Program-made: the position numbers and the translations under genes
Assembly (NCBI GenBank): GCA_050251735.1
Contig: JBFWMF010000016.1
Coordinates: 16,206-80,205, forward strand
From: Desulfitobacterium sp050251735
GTDB lineage: Bacteria; Bacillota; Desulfitobacteriia; Desulfitobacteriales; Desulfitobacteriaceae
Length of the DNA stretch: 64,000 nucleotides
Reading direction: 5' to 3'
Notes under the pieces: model-generated
The model's database searches: none
Seen by the model: only the letters and a program-made list of their open reading frames with translations
What the model was told of the DNA's origin: nothing
Part shown: in pieces, positions 54,694 to 63,950 of the stretch
Layout: every line of letters starts with the position of its first letter
Position numbering within the stretch: the first letter of the stretch is position 1

Positions 54694-54986
54694 ATGGCAT
54701 GTATAAGAAATCACAAGAACAATCTAGATGCACTCAAACCCTTGCTTCTCATAGCTAAGACCGAAATATGAATTTCGGGCATAATTTTTGCTATAAGTTA
54801 TGTGTGAGGAAAATTGTCTTGGTTAGGTATTTAAAAGGAGGTGAAAAGAGTAACAAGAAATTAATGACCAAGAGAACTTGCATTCATACATAAAACTATA
54901 GATAGACACAAGAAATACATGTGCTGACTGACTTATCTTCTTTAATCTGGTTCTCAGAATTAATTTACAAGAAAAGGGTGAGAAAC
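54694..54986 (+). other. Long leader before the BCCT gene, no gene seen
   Basis: About 290 bases. It contains a short hairpin (CCGAAAT at 54761 with ATTTCGG at 54772) and an isolated AAAAGGAGG near 54835 followed only by very short frames. I recognise no riboswitch. Confidence 0.5.
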
Positions 54987-56603
54987 TTGGGTAAATCTAA
55001 AAGTTTATATGCTCGTATTAATCCTGTTGTATTCTGGGGCAGTGCTGTTTTTTGTTTTCTTATATATGCTCCAATGCTTATCTTCGGTACGGAATTGCAG
55101 CCCTATGTTTCAACGTTATTAAAAGCTATAACCTATAATATTGACTGGTTATGGTTAATATTTGCTTTGGGTTGTGTCATATTTTCGCTTTGGTGAGCTT
55201 TTGGAAGATACGGCAATGTAAAATTAGGCGGAACGGATGATAAACCCGAGTTTTCTGATTTCAGCTGGATCTCGATGATGTTCACAGGCGGTGTTGGTGC
55301 AGGTTTAGTTTATTGGTCCATGGCTGAGCCAATTTTTTATCTTAAGTGGCCTCCTTTCTGGAATGAAGCTTTTTCAGGACAAGCTGCGCAATTCTCTATT
55401 GCTTATGGTATATTTCATTGGGGTGTTTCGGCCTGGGCTATATTTGTTCCAGGGGCAATAGCCTTTGCCTATATGATTTATGTAAGAAAAAAACCATACT
55501 TCTATCCAAGTTATGCTTGCAGGGGAATATTGGGAGACAGAGTTGACGGATGGCTTGGCAGAGCAATCGATATATTTGTCATTATAGGTCTGGTCGGTGG
55601 ATTGGGAACAACTTTAGGAACGGTTGTACCAATGATGGCAGCGGTAACCGCCAATATGCTGGGTATTGAGGATTCTATGATGGTAAAAATTGCAGTTACA
55701 CTGGTAATTGCGGCAGTATTTACCTATAGTGCCTTTTCGGGTTTAAATAGCGGAATTAAAAAATTATCGGAATTAAATAGCTGGTTATGCATGGGCTTAT
55801 TAGCTTTTGTTATACTTGCAGGTCCCACCATATTTATGCTATCCTTTTATGTTGATAGTCTAGGGGTTTTCTTTACGAATTTCTTGCGGATGAGTTTATA
55901 TACTGATCCAATAACCAAATCTGGATTCCCTCAAGACTGGACAGTGTTTTATTGGGCCTGGTGGGCAGCATGGGCAATGTATTTCGGATTATTTGTTGCC
56001 AGGATTTCTAAGGGACGAACGATTAAAAATGTTGTTTTAAATATGATGGTTGTAACTACAATCGGATGTTCACTGTTTTTCTTAGTGTTCGGCACCTATG
56101 CAGTAAATCTTCAGCTTAATCAAGGGATAGCACTGGATGTAACGTTGGCTGAGGCTGGTGCCGGTGCAATGATTACCCAGGTGTTAAATACCTTACCATT
56201 CACTGGAATCGTGATTCCCTATTTCTTATTTGTAATGCTAATTTTCCAAGCGACTACCATCGATTCCAATGCGTTTATTATTTCCATGATTGCTTGCAAA
56301 GAAGTTAAGAATGATCAACAATCTCCTCGTTGGTCAAGACTTTTCTGGTGTGCGCTTCTTGCTGTGATTGGGGTGGCCATCATGACGGTAGGTGGATTAC
56401 CCGTAGTTCAGCTTTCATCGGTTGCTACTGGCGTACCCATTATCTTTATTATCATCATCTTAGCGCTGTCCCTGCGCAAGTGGCTCGAGGAGGATTTCGG
56501 CGGGGAAGATAAAGTTCAAATTATCGATTATCCGGAAGAAGTATCAGGAGATAAGATTTCAGTTACCGATTATCAGAAAGAAACGATAAAGCCAAGCGTA
56601 TAA
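54987..56603 (+). pseudogene. BCCT-family transporter interrupted by one in-frame TGA
   Basis: A betaine/choline/carnitine-type transporter of about 539 codons read through one stop. TTG 54987 follows AAAAGGGTGAG. The frame runs to TGA at 55194-55196 and continues in the same frame without further stops to 56603. The sequence across it reads SLW-stop-AFGRYGNVKLGG, normal BCCT sequence. Later family features are present (MMFTGGVGAGLVYWSMAEP, YWAWWAAWAMYFGLFVARIS). Next to a choline compartment it is the obvious choline importer. Either the gene is inactivated by a recent nonsense change, the stop is read through, or there is a sequence error. Confidence 0.8.
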
Positions 56604-56685
56604 TTTTCAAAAGTTGCTTGTGAATGTGAAGCTGGTAATTGGTATATATCTAGGGCTGTCGAAGTAGGGCAGATAGGAAAAGTAT

Positions 56686-56723
56686 AAAAGAAGGCTACTG
56701 GCAGATGCCAGTAGCCTTCTTTT
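56686..56723 (+). terminator. Terminator after the BCCT gene
   Basis: AAAAGAAGGCTACTGGCA pairs perfectly with TGCCAGTAGCCTTCTTTT around a two-base loop. Confidence 0.9.
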
Positions 56724-56811
56724 GCTACAAAGTAAAAATCAGGGATATGATATAATATGACCCTATAGGTATTCGCTTGATAATCAGGTTTAAAAAAGGC
56801 CCATAAAAAAA

Positions 56812-56833
56812 CGAGATAACTACAGTTATCTCG
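56812..56833 (-). terminator. Terminator of the LysR gene
   Basis: CGAGATAACT pairs with AGTTATCTCG around a two-base centre; on the minus strand a run of seven T follows. Confidence 0.85.
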
Positions 56834-56843
56834 GTAAAAACAC

Positions 56844-57758
56844 TTATATGTCTTCAGTTGTTCTTCTGCAACATGTTTCTTTGATTATCTTGATAAATTC
56901 CTTTTCAACCATAGTTAGGTGATGACGATTTAACCAAACTAAGATGATTGAAACTTCCAACTGAGCATCTATTAAGGAGATCTTTTTGATATTGCTAGTC
57001 TTGATAAACTCATCCGCCATAAATTTAGGGACAAAAGTAATGATATCACCTTGATTCAGGATATTCTCCATCATTTCTAAGTTATCAACTCGATACGAAA
57101 CGTTAATATTCCCATATTTTTGTAAAAGACAAGATATGCCACAATCCCTGGTGTATTCAGTGTTGTATAAAAGTATAGGCATGCTCAGCGCTTTTTCTAA
57201 GGTTATTGAGGAAGACTCCCCAGCAATATTGCGGTTGCTTCCGGTAATGATGACAAATTCATCGGAAAATAGTTCCTTATAGTCAATGTCCTTTGATTTT
57301 TGAAAGGCATCCGTGTTTAGAATAATGCCGAAATCGGCTTTGCCAGTTTCAACATCCTGCAATATATTATTGGACTCCCCTACTTTTAGTAGGGCATTAA
57401 CTTTAGGATGATTATGCTTGAAGCTTGTTAATATTTTAGGCATAATGGCTAAGTTCACACTGAAATCCACTGCAATAGAAATATTTCCATTAAGCTGAAT
57501 CGAGTTACCATGGGCAATCGCAGTAATTTCGTCTATGCCATTGAGAATTTCTTTAGCTTTTGCGGTAATGAGTTCTCCAATTTCAGTTAGATGGGTGCCA
57601 GAGTTTGTCCTTTTTAAAAGTACCACATTTAGTTCATCTTCGAGTTTTTTTAACGCAGAGCTAAAAGCCGGTTGCGAAATATGAGAACGCTCAGCTGCCA
57701 GTGAAATAGACTTAGATTCATTGATTGCGACTAAATAGGCTAACTGTTCAAGACGCAT
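56844..57758 (-). CDS. LysR-family transcriptional regulator
   Basis: A 304-residue regulator with N-terminal winged helix (MRLEQLAYLVAINESKSISL, SQPAFSSALKKLEDEL) and a periplasmic-binding-protein-like effector domain. It is divergent from the phosphodiesterase-family gene whose promoter carries a LysR-like box, and the same box precedes the BCCT gene, so both are probable targets (inference). The ATG at 57758 is favoured; GAGGATGG precedes it, though a TTG three codons earlier is possible. Confidence 0.92.
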   Translation of the reverse strand: MRLEQLAYLVAINESKSISLAAERSHISQPAFSSALKKLEDELNVVLLKRTNSGTHLTEIGELITAKAKEILNGIDEITAIAHGNSIQLNGNISIAVDFSVNLAIMPKILTSFKHNHPKVNALLKVGESNNILQDVETGKADFGIILNTDAFQKSKDIDYKELFSDEFVIITGSNRNIAGESSSITLEKALSMPILLYNTEYTRDCGISCLLQKYGNINVSYRVDNLEMMENILNQGDIITFVPKFMADEFIKTSNIKKISLIDAQLEVSIILVWLNRHHLTMVEKEFIKIIKETCCRRTTEDI

Positions 57759-57886
57759 TAATATCAACCATCCTCGATTTTATTCCCGAAATAGTATTGA
57801 AGAATAACTTCACAAACATATTATACTTTTTAATGAATTGAATAACAACTAACTGCTTCATAACCCTTGATTTTTTTTAGCTATAC

Positions 57887-57935
57887 GGGGCATAATCAGC
57901 AAGTATTTTACAGGCAAAACTATATTGCATATAAT
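57887..57935 (+). promoter_or_regulatory. Promoter with operator-like box upstream of the phosphodiesterase gene
   Basis: TTTACA at 57907-57912, 17 bases, TATAAT at 57930-57935, with GGGGCATAATCA...AAGTATT upstream. It nearly duplicates the promoter at 54,645. Confidence 0.78.
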
Positions 57936-58027
57936 GCACTTGTAAGCACAAGGTCAAAAAATGTTCCACCCTTAAAAAGTGGATGATTTTGATAATCTAA
58001 ATAAACACGGAAGAGGAGATGAGTGTT

Positions 58028-60076
58028 TTGAAGAGAACAGCACTGACTAACAAGTTAGTTGTATTAGGTGTTGATGGAATGGATCCGAGAATTAGCAAAA
58101 AGTTCTTGGCTGAAGGAAAAATGCCTAATCTACAAAAATTCATTGAACGCGGTTCAGCTAGGGATGATTTGCATCTACTCGGAGCTATCCCGACCATTAC
58201 TCCACCTTGTTGGACGACCCTAGCAACAGGCGCGTATCCGGGAACCCATGGTATCACTTGCTATTGGAGACAATCCCCAGAAAGTCTCGATGCAGTGGTT
58301 TATAATATGGATTCTCGTAATTGTACCGCAGAACAAATTTGGAATATTACCTCTGAGGCTGGTCTCAAGACTCTCGTATGGCACTGGCCTGGGAGTTCTT
58401 GGCCTCCGACCTCACATAGTGAGAATCTTAGCGTAGTCGATGGTACACAACCAGGTTCTGTGAATATGGGTGTAGCGCAACTTGACTGGGAAAAAATTAT
58501 CGTGGCATCCCCTGAGATTAAGGAAGTCCGCTATGCACCCCGTGTCGATAAACCCGCAGGGGTAGGTTGCATCATCACCGATCTGGAAGACGCTTTAGAC
58601 GATGATGTAGATGATGAGATGATGGAACTTTGGTGGGGCGATACAGCTCGCCTAGGTGGCGAAATTCGGACTTACGTCATGGATGATGAGGATACGGAAG
58701 TTGTTATTGGGAGTAAGGTTGCCTATGATATTGTGAACTCTCCTCTTGTAGAAGCAAAAGGTTGGGCAAATGCTCCAGAGGGCGCTAAAGAATTCACAAT
58801 CTTAACTTCTGGCGGTGTTATGAGACGCCCTGCCTTGATTCTCAAAAATGAAGCGGGCGAATATGATCGGGTGGCTATCTATAAGAATAAAAAAGCAGAA
58901 TCGCCACTTACTATCTTGGAAAAAAATAAAATGATTACTGGTATCATTGATGATGTCACAAAGAAAGAAGTAACGAAACCTGCCTGCCGTTCGATGAAGA
59001 TCCTAGAACTTGATCCAGCCGGCAACAAGGTAAGGCTTTGGATTAGTAACGCTCTTGATATCGAGAATAACCAATTGTGGCATCAAAAATCACTCTATAA
59101 AGACATTGTGGAAAACGTTGGAAACGTTCCGCCGGTCAGCTTAATTGGCGGGGAAGATGCAGAATTAGTTGGTGAAATCTTCGAGCCTTCTTGGGACCTT
59201 TACAACCAATGGCAAGCTGATTGTTTGAATTACTGCATTAAGGAACAAGGCTATGAAGTCGTTTTCTCACATCTCCACAATATCGATTGCGCCGGTCATC
59301 AACTATGGCACCTTGGCAAAACATTACAACCTTGGGATTACACAGATGAAAAAACCTATCAAGGGTTCATTGAGCAGTTCTATATCCAAACCGACAAATA
59401 TCTTGGCGAATTCCTGCACTTATTAGATGAGGACTTTACAGTCTTAATCTTAAGTGACCATGGCCTCATTGTTGGGGAAAACGTACCTCCAATCATCGGA
59501 GAATATGGTGGTCTTAATACAAAGGTTATGGAAGAACTGGGTTACACAGTTATGAAAAAAGATGAAAATGGCAATTCCATTAGAGAAGTTGATTGGGAAA
59601 AGACACGCGCCATTCAAATCCGTAGCAACTACATCTACGTTAACCTTAAAGGACGCGACAAAACAGGCATTGTCGACCTGAAAGATAAGTATGATTTAGA
59701 AGAACAGATCATTTCTGATTTATATAACTACAGAGATGATCGGACAGGTAAACGTGTAATCGGCATCTGCCTCCGTAACAAAGACGCCGTATTAATCGGT
59801 GCCAATGGACCAGAATGTGGCGATATTTTCTTCTCAGTTGAAGAAGGCTACAACAGATTGCACGGAGATAGCATTTCCACCTCAGAAGGATACTTCGAAA
59901 CTTCTGTTTCTCCAATATTTGTAGCAGCTGGTGCCGGAGTTAAGTCTGGGTTCACAACCGATCGGACGATTCGTCAAGTTGACGTTGCACCTTCTGTGTC
60001 AGTACTGCTTGGCTTAAGGTATCCTGCACAATGCGAAGGGGCACCCATTTATCAGATCTTTTCGGAAGAGATTTAA
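58028..60076 (+). CDS. Cytoplasmic type I phosphodiesterase/nucleotide pyrophosphatase-family enzyme
   Basis: A 682-residue alkaline-phosphatase-superfamily protein. VVLGVDGMDP supplies the first metal aspartate, TPPCWTTLATGAYPGTHGI the nucleophile threonine, HLHNIDCAGHQLWH and ILSDHG the remaining metal ligands. No signal peptide is seen, so it acts in the cytoplasm. TTG at 58028 is favoured because GAGGAG at 58013-58018 abuts the ATG at 58019. Family members hydrolyse phosphodiesters, including choline-containing ones in animals (ENPP6). The context (choline compartment, BCCT, shared promoter) makes a phosphocholine-type substrate conceivable but unproven. Confidence 0.85.
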   Translation: MKRTALTNKLVVLGVDGMDPRISKKFLAEGKMPNLQKFIERGSARDDLHLLGAIPTITPPCWTTLATGAYPGTHGITCYWRQSPESLDAVVYNMDSRNCTAEQIWNITSEAGLKTLVWHWPGSSWPPTSHSENLSVVDGTQPGSVNMGVAQLDWEKIIVASPEIKEVRYAPRVDKPAGVGCIITDLEDALDDDVDDEMMELWWGDTARLGGEIRTYVMDDEDTEVVIGSKVAYDIVNSPLVEAKGWANAPEGAKEFTILTSGGVMRRPALILKNEAGEYDRVAIYKNKKAESPLTILEKNKMITGIIDDVTKKEVTKPACRSMKILELDPAGNKVRLWISNALDIENNQLWHQKSLYKDIVENVGNVPPVSLIGGEDAELVGEIFEPSWDLYNQWQADCLNYCIKEQGYEVVFSHLHNIDCAGHQLWHLGKTLQPWDYTDEKTYQGFIEQFYIQTDKYLGEFLHLLDEDFTVLILSDHGLIVGENVPPIIGEYGGLNTKVMEELGYTVMKKDENGNSIREVDWEKTRAIQIRSNYIYVNLKGRDKTGIVDLKDKYDLEEQIISDLYNYRDDRTGKRVIGICLRNKDAVLIGANGPECGDIFFSVEEGYNRLHGDSISTSEGYFETSVSPIFVAAGAGVKSGFTTDRTIRQVDVAPSVSVLLGLRYPAQCEGAPIYQIFSEEI

Positions 60077-60092
60077 CTGTAAATGGCTTAAC

Positions 60093-60200
60093 AAATAATA
60101 AAGAATTTGGCAAAACGCTTGAAAGAGCGTGACGCAAAGCTATAGGGTCTAAATTCATTTTATGAACATGACAGCCTGGTTGCTTAAATTAGCTCATTAT
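60093..60200 (+). ncRNA. Cyclic di-GMP-I (GEMM) riboswitch
   Basis: The class I landmarks occur in order: GGCAAAACGC, a GAAA tetraloop (TTGAAAGA), GTGACGCAAAGC, GGTCTAA, then ACAGCCTGGTTGCTT (tetraloop-receptor side). Flanking AATAAT and ATTATT can form P1. A terminator follows, then a chemoreceptor gene, a known target class of this riboswitch. Confidence 0.93.
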
Positions 60201-60201
60201 T

Positions 60202-60238
60202 AAGAAGTAGCCAAATTTTGGCTACTTCTTTCTTTCTA
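60202..60238 (+). terminator. Expression-platform terminator of the c-di-GMP riboswitch
   Basis: AAGAAGTAGCCAA pairs with TTGGCTACTTCTT, followed by TCTTTCT. Its 5' arm follows directly after the aptamer P1. Confidence 0.85.
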
Positions 60239-60312
60239 CCCATCTCATTCATCGGTTACGCCGTAAAACTGCTGGAAGTATGACCAGATTCTAATATGGA
60301 AGGGGATTTTGG

Positions 60313-62379
60313 ATGAAGTCCAAGAGTATACAAACTCAATTTTTGGCGATTTCGGTCTTAATCATTTTAATTGCCTTAGCAACTGTCGGTGGCATCTCAA
60401 GTTATAAGATCACTCAGCAAGCTAGAATGGATTATTTTAACAACTCTAGTGAGCAAATGAAAGTGGCAGAGAATTCGATTGGAATATTTTACGATCAGAT
60501 TGATAAGAACATCAACATGATGGCTACCAATCCGTTGGTTATGGAAGCTGCAAACAGCGGTATTAGATCCTATGCTAATACCACTGAAGAGATTCCGATG
60601 ACCCCCTCCAAGAATGGAGGAGTCGAGCAAGAAATATATGAGATGTTTGATCACTATGCCTCAAGCCATCCGGGCACAATGTATGTGTATTTTGGCACTG
60701 AAAATGGTGAATACCTCCAGTGGCCAGAAACAAATGTGCCAAGCGTAAACTTCTTTCCACCTGAGAAAGGCTGGTATACTTCAGGTCAAAGCGGAAATGG
60801 CTCCATTGTGAGGACGGCACCCTACATTGATGGTATTTCTAATACTATGATTACGAGCAATGTAAGGTCTTTTACGGATAAGAATGGGAAATTGGTTGGT
60901 ACGATCGGAATCGATGTGGAGCAGTCAGTGATCAGTGATATGTTGAATTCCATGAAAACCGGCGAGACTGGTTTTTCGATGATTGTCCACAAGACAGGAA
61001 TTGTCTTGGCAGACGGGAATAACCCAGAGAATAATTTCAAAAAACTAGAAGAGATCAACATGATAGGTATAGAGAAGCTAATTTCGGAGGATTTAGTTCC
61101 CTTTGAAGTAACCATAGAGGGAGAAAAATACATAGTTAATCCTCATCAAGTTTTCGGAACCGACTGGATTTTAGCCTCCTTCATATCTGATAATGAGTTA
61201 ACCGAAGGCGCAAGGAGCATTTCCCTTATCGTTCTGATTGTTTCAGCCATCATGCTATTATTAACAATTCTTCTGATCACAATATCGACAAAGAAAATAA
61301 CAACTCCTATCATTGAATCCACGCAGTATTTGGAGCTTATCGCTGGGGGGGACTTCTCACAAGAGGTTGACCCCAAATTCCTAGCGAGAAAAGATGAAGT
61401 AGGGTCAATCGCGAACGCTATAAATGACATGAAGAACTCAATAAAGAAATTGGTTAATAGTATAAAACATGAATCTCTGGAGATTGAGGAAAAAGTAAAT
61501 GATGTCATGAATAACGTGATTGTTTTAAGCACGAGTCTAGAAGAAATTTCAGCCACAACCGAAGAGGTAGCTGCTAGTATGGAAGAAACTTCTGCTGCAT
61601 CTGAAGAAATGTCTTCTACGACTTATGAGATCGAAAAAGCGGTTCAGTTAATTGCTGAAAAATCTCAACAAGGAGCAGCTTCGGCAAGGGAGATTACCAT
61701 GAGAGCAGAAGACACAAAGAATAATGTGACTGCTGCCCGCAAGAAAGCAACTGATTTATTCATGGACACTCAAGAGAAATTAGAACAGGCAATTATTGAA
61801 TCTAAAGTGGTCAGTCAAATTAATTTATTGTCAGAGGCCATTATGCAGATTACCGAACAAACAAATTTGCTTGCCTTAAATGCCGCTATTGAAGCTGCAA
61901 GAGCTGGGGAGGCCGGGAGAGGATTCTCGGTTGTCTCGGATGAAATAAGAAAGCTTGCCGAACAATCAAGAGGAGCTGTTATGCAAATTCAGGAGGTTAC
62001 CACAAAGGTAACAACAGCTGTGGACAATCTCTCGCAGAGTTCCAACAGCTTATTGACGTTTGTATCTGTTGATGTAAATAATGATTATGACGTCATGTTA
62101 GAAGTGGCAGACAAATACAGTGAAGATGCGAATTTCGTTGATGAGCTTGTCAGCGACTTCAACGACACGTCTGAACAACTTCTGGGTTCTATTCAAAACT
62201 TAACTTATGCAATCAATGGGGTAGCTCAAGCGGCCAATGAAGGTGCAAGTGGTACCTCAGATATTGCAAATCGAGCAACTGAGGTCAATCTCAAAGCCAA
62301 CGAGGTTAAAGAGCAGACTCTGAAGACTAGAGATAGTGCGAATAGGTTAGAAGGGGAGATTACGAGGTTCAAAGTGTAG
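60313..62379 (+). CDS. Methyl-accepting chemotaxis protein with extracellular Cache-type sensor
   Basis: A 688-residue chemoreceptor: membrane segment at about 10-30, extracellular double-Cache-like domain (about 35-295, with KGWYTSG, APYIDG and GTIGIDVE), second membrane segment near 300-325, HAMP, and a cytoplasmic signalling domain whose tip reads TEQTNLLALNAAIEAARAGE. Expression is under the c-di-GMP riboswitch, so the sensor is tuned to the motile-sessile state. Its neighbours suggest a quaternary amine or related ligand, but no binding residue proves this. AAGGGG precedes the ATG. Confidence 0.93.
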   Translation: MKSKSIQTQFLAISVLIILIALATVGGISSYKITQQARMDYFNNSSEQMKVAENSIGIFYDQIDKNINMMATNPLVMEAANSGIRSYANTTEEIPMTPSKNGGVEQEIYEMFDHYASSHPGTMYVYFGTENGEYLQWPETNVPSVNFFPPEKGWYTSGQSGNGSIVRTAPYIDGISNTMITSNVRSFTDKNGKLVGTIGIDVEQSVISDMLNSMKTGETGFSMIVHKTGIVLADGNNPENNFKKLEEINMIGIEKLISEDLVPFEVTIEGEKYIVNPHQVFGTDWILASFISDNELTEGARSISLIVLIVSAIMLLLTILLITISTKKITTPIIESTQYLELIAGGDFSQEVDPKFLARKDEVGSIANAINDMKNSIKKLVNSIKHESLEIEEKVNDVMNNVIVLSTSLEEISATTEEVAASMEETSAASEEMSSTTYEIEKAVQLIAEKSQQGAASAREITMRAEDTKNNVTAARKKATDLFMDTQEKLEQAIIESKVVSQINLLSEAIMQITEQTNLLALNAAIEAARAGEAGRGFSVVSDEIRKLAEQSRGAVMQIQEVTTKVTTAVDNLSQSSNSLLTFVSVDVNNDYDVMLEVADKYSEDANFVDELVSDFNDTSEQLLGSIQNLTYAINGVAQAANEGASGTSDIANRATEVNLKANEVKEQTLKTRDSANRLEGEITRFKV

Positions 62380-62419
62380 TTTAGTAACCAACTCTATGGT
62401 CTATGAATGAGAGAATACT

Positions 62420-62435
62420 TATTTAGGAATACTGA
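62420..62435 (+). promoter_or_regulatory. 16-base box shared with the first small-protein gene
   Basis: TATTTAGGAATACTGA, identical to 12932-12947, 28 bases before the start of the second small protein. Confidence 0.5.
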
Positions 62436-62463
62436 TCGTAAACTCAAATGGAGGGGATCAAGT

Positions 62464-62535
62464 ATGACTGAAAAAAGTAAGAAAACCAAGAAGAATGCTA
62501 AGCAATCGGAAAAGCAGAACAATTTAGGAGAATAA
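62464..62535 (+). CDS. Lysine-rich 23-residue small protein, copy 2
   Basis: Twenty-three codons starting MTEKSKKTKKNAKQSEKQ and ending LGE, with GGAGGGG upstream. It matches the small protein at 12,975 in length and nearly all residues. A terminator follows. The family is not known to me. Confidence 0.65.
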   Translation: MTEKSKKTKKNAKQSEKQNNLGE

Positions 62536-62558
62536 TCTGGGGAGTAGCCACAGAGCTT

Positions 62559-62588
62559 GGCACCAATCATTTATTTATGGTTGGTGTC
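62559..62588 (+). terminator. Terminator after small protein 2
   Basis: GGCACCAA (62559-62566) pairs with TTGGTGTC (62581-62588), followed by an AT-rich stretch. Confidence 0.65.
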
Positions 62589-62688
62589 ATATTAAATTGC
62601 CATGAATTATAATTTCTAAAAATTAGACAATAATGTAATATGAACACTATCAAATGAAAGTAAATATTATCTTTATTATTGAGTTTTA

Positions 62689-62717
62689 TTGACATAAAAA
62701 CACTTCAATGCTAACAT
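62689..62717 (+). promoter_or_regulatory. Sigma-A promoter of the alcohol dehydrogenase gene
   Basis: TTGACA at 62689-62694, 17 bases, TAACAT at 62712-62717. The start codon lies 69 bases downstream. Confidence 0.7.
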
Positions 62718-62786
62718 TATTACAAATATTAAAATATTAGAAAATTCACTTAAAGCGAGAGTGAAGCAGAGAAAGGGGTGCTTTGT

Positions 62787-63740
62787 ATGAGAGGTTGGGT
62801 ATTCACAGAAACGCACGTTCCATTAAAGATGGTTGAAAAACCAGATCCGGTAGTTGTACCCGGAGAAGTCATTATCGATGTTAAAGCCACCGGATTATGT
62901 CACTCAGATGTGGCTGCCCTAGAAGATCCGGGCTGGATGAATCTGATTACTGCGGCTCCATTGTATATGGGTCATGAGTGTGCCGGAGTCATCACTGAGG
63001 TCGGCGAAGGGGTAACCGGATTTAAAGTAGGTGACAGAGTAGGCGTTTGCCCGATTGCGAAAAGCACCGGGGAAGCGATTGGCTATCAACGCGATGGGGG
63101 ATACGCTACCAAATGCTTAGTTCCTGCTGAATGCTTGGTTCATATTCCGGATAATGTTAGCTTTGAACAAGGAGCAGCGGCAACAGATGCCGGAATGACT
63201 TCCTATCACGCCATGTTCAGGATTGGCGGTGCTAAGAAAGGTATGAAGGTCGGCGTTATCGGGATCGGCGGATTAGGACAATTTGCGGCACGTATGGCTG
63301 TTCTAAGAGGCTGTGAGGTTTATGCGGCTGAAATAAATCCACAAGCACGCGAACTCGGTAAAGAACTTGGCATCAAAGAAGTTTATGAGAATGTTTCCGA
63401 TTTAGCTGAAGTGGGCTGTGAGCTCATCGTTGATTATGCCGGATTCGGTAGCACCACGGCTCAGGCCCTTGAAGCTGTGGCTAAATTCGGACGGGTTGTC
63501 GTGGTTGGTATGGGTAAGCTTGAAGCGACAATTAGTACCTACACCTTGATCCTTAAACAAGCCCAAGTATTAGGTAGCAATGGTGGCGATACAGAAGATA
63601 TCAAGGAAGTCTATGATTTCTTCGCCACCGGTAAGCTCAACCTACAGCTTAGTACAATCACATTTGATGAAATAAAAGATGGCCTTGATCGCCTTAAGCG
63701 TGGTGAAGTTAAAGGTCGGTTAGTAGCTCTAATAGATTAG
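62787..63740 (+). CDS. Zinc-type alcohol dehydrogenase
   Basis: A 317-residue medium-chain dehydrogenase. Catalytic zinc ligands are in GLCHSDV and MGHECAGVI, and GVIGIGGLGQFAARMA binds NAD(P). The four-cysteine structural zinc loop of classical enzymes is missing: the segment after VGVCPIAKS goes straight to GYQRDGGYA, which also explains the short length. It might reduce acetaldehyde to ethanol for the compartment pathway, which has no alcohol dehydrogenase of its own, but it is a separate unit with its own promoter. ATG at 62787 follows AAAGGGG. Confidence 0.92.
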   Translation: MRGWVFTETHVPLKMVEKPDPVVVPGEVIIDVKATGLCHSDVAALEDPGWMNLITAAPLYMGHECAGVITEVGEGVTGFKVGDRVGVCPIAKSTGEAIGYQRDGGYATKCLVPAECLVHIPDNVSFEQGAAATDAGMTSYHAMFRIGGAKKGMKVGVIGIGGLGQFAARMAVLRGCEVYAAEINPQARELGKELGIKEVYENVSDLAEVGCELIVDYAGFGSTTAQALEAVAKFGRVVVVGMGKLEATISTYTLILKQAQVLGSNGGDTEDIKEVYDFFATGKLNLQLSTITFDEIKDGLDRLKRGEVKGRLVALID

Positions 63741-63778
63741 TATTCAAGAACATTTCCCCTAAAAATAATACTATACCT

Positions 63779-63825
63779 TAGCGAAACCTCTTCGGCCTTG
63801 GGAATAGGTCAAGGAGGTTTTGCTA
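63779..63825 (+). terminator. Terminator after the alcohol dehydrogenase gene
   Basis: TAGCGAAACCTC (63779-63790) pairs with GAGGTTTTGCTA (63814-63825). Confidence 0.8.
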
Positions 63826-63901
63826 TTAATTCAATTATTATTAAAGCAGGAGATAAACAAATGTTTTGGCATATAACCTAAATCCCGCAAAAAAATATCA
63901 T

Positions 63902-63950
63902 ATACCTGTATGAAGTCATAGAAATATGGCTAAAATACAGGTATTTTTTT
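63902..63950 (+). terminator. Hairpin near the window end
   Basis: ATACCTGTAT (63902-63911) pairs with ATACAGGTAT (63935-63944), followed by TTTTTT. No gene is seen from 63,741 to the window end. Confidence 0.5.

Noticed and set aside
55194..55196. TGA in the BCCT gene as selenocysteine codon
   Set aside because: BCCT transporters are not known selenoproteins, and no clear hairpin stands directly after the codon as bacterial Sec insertion needs. A nonsense change or read error is simpler.
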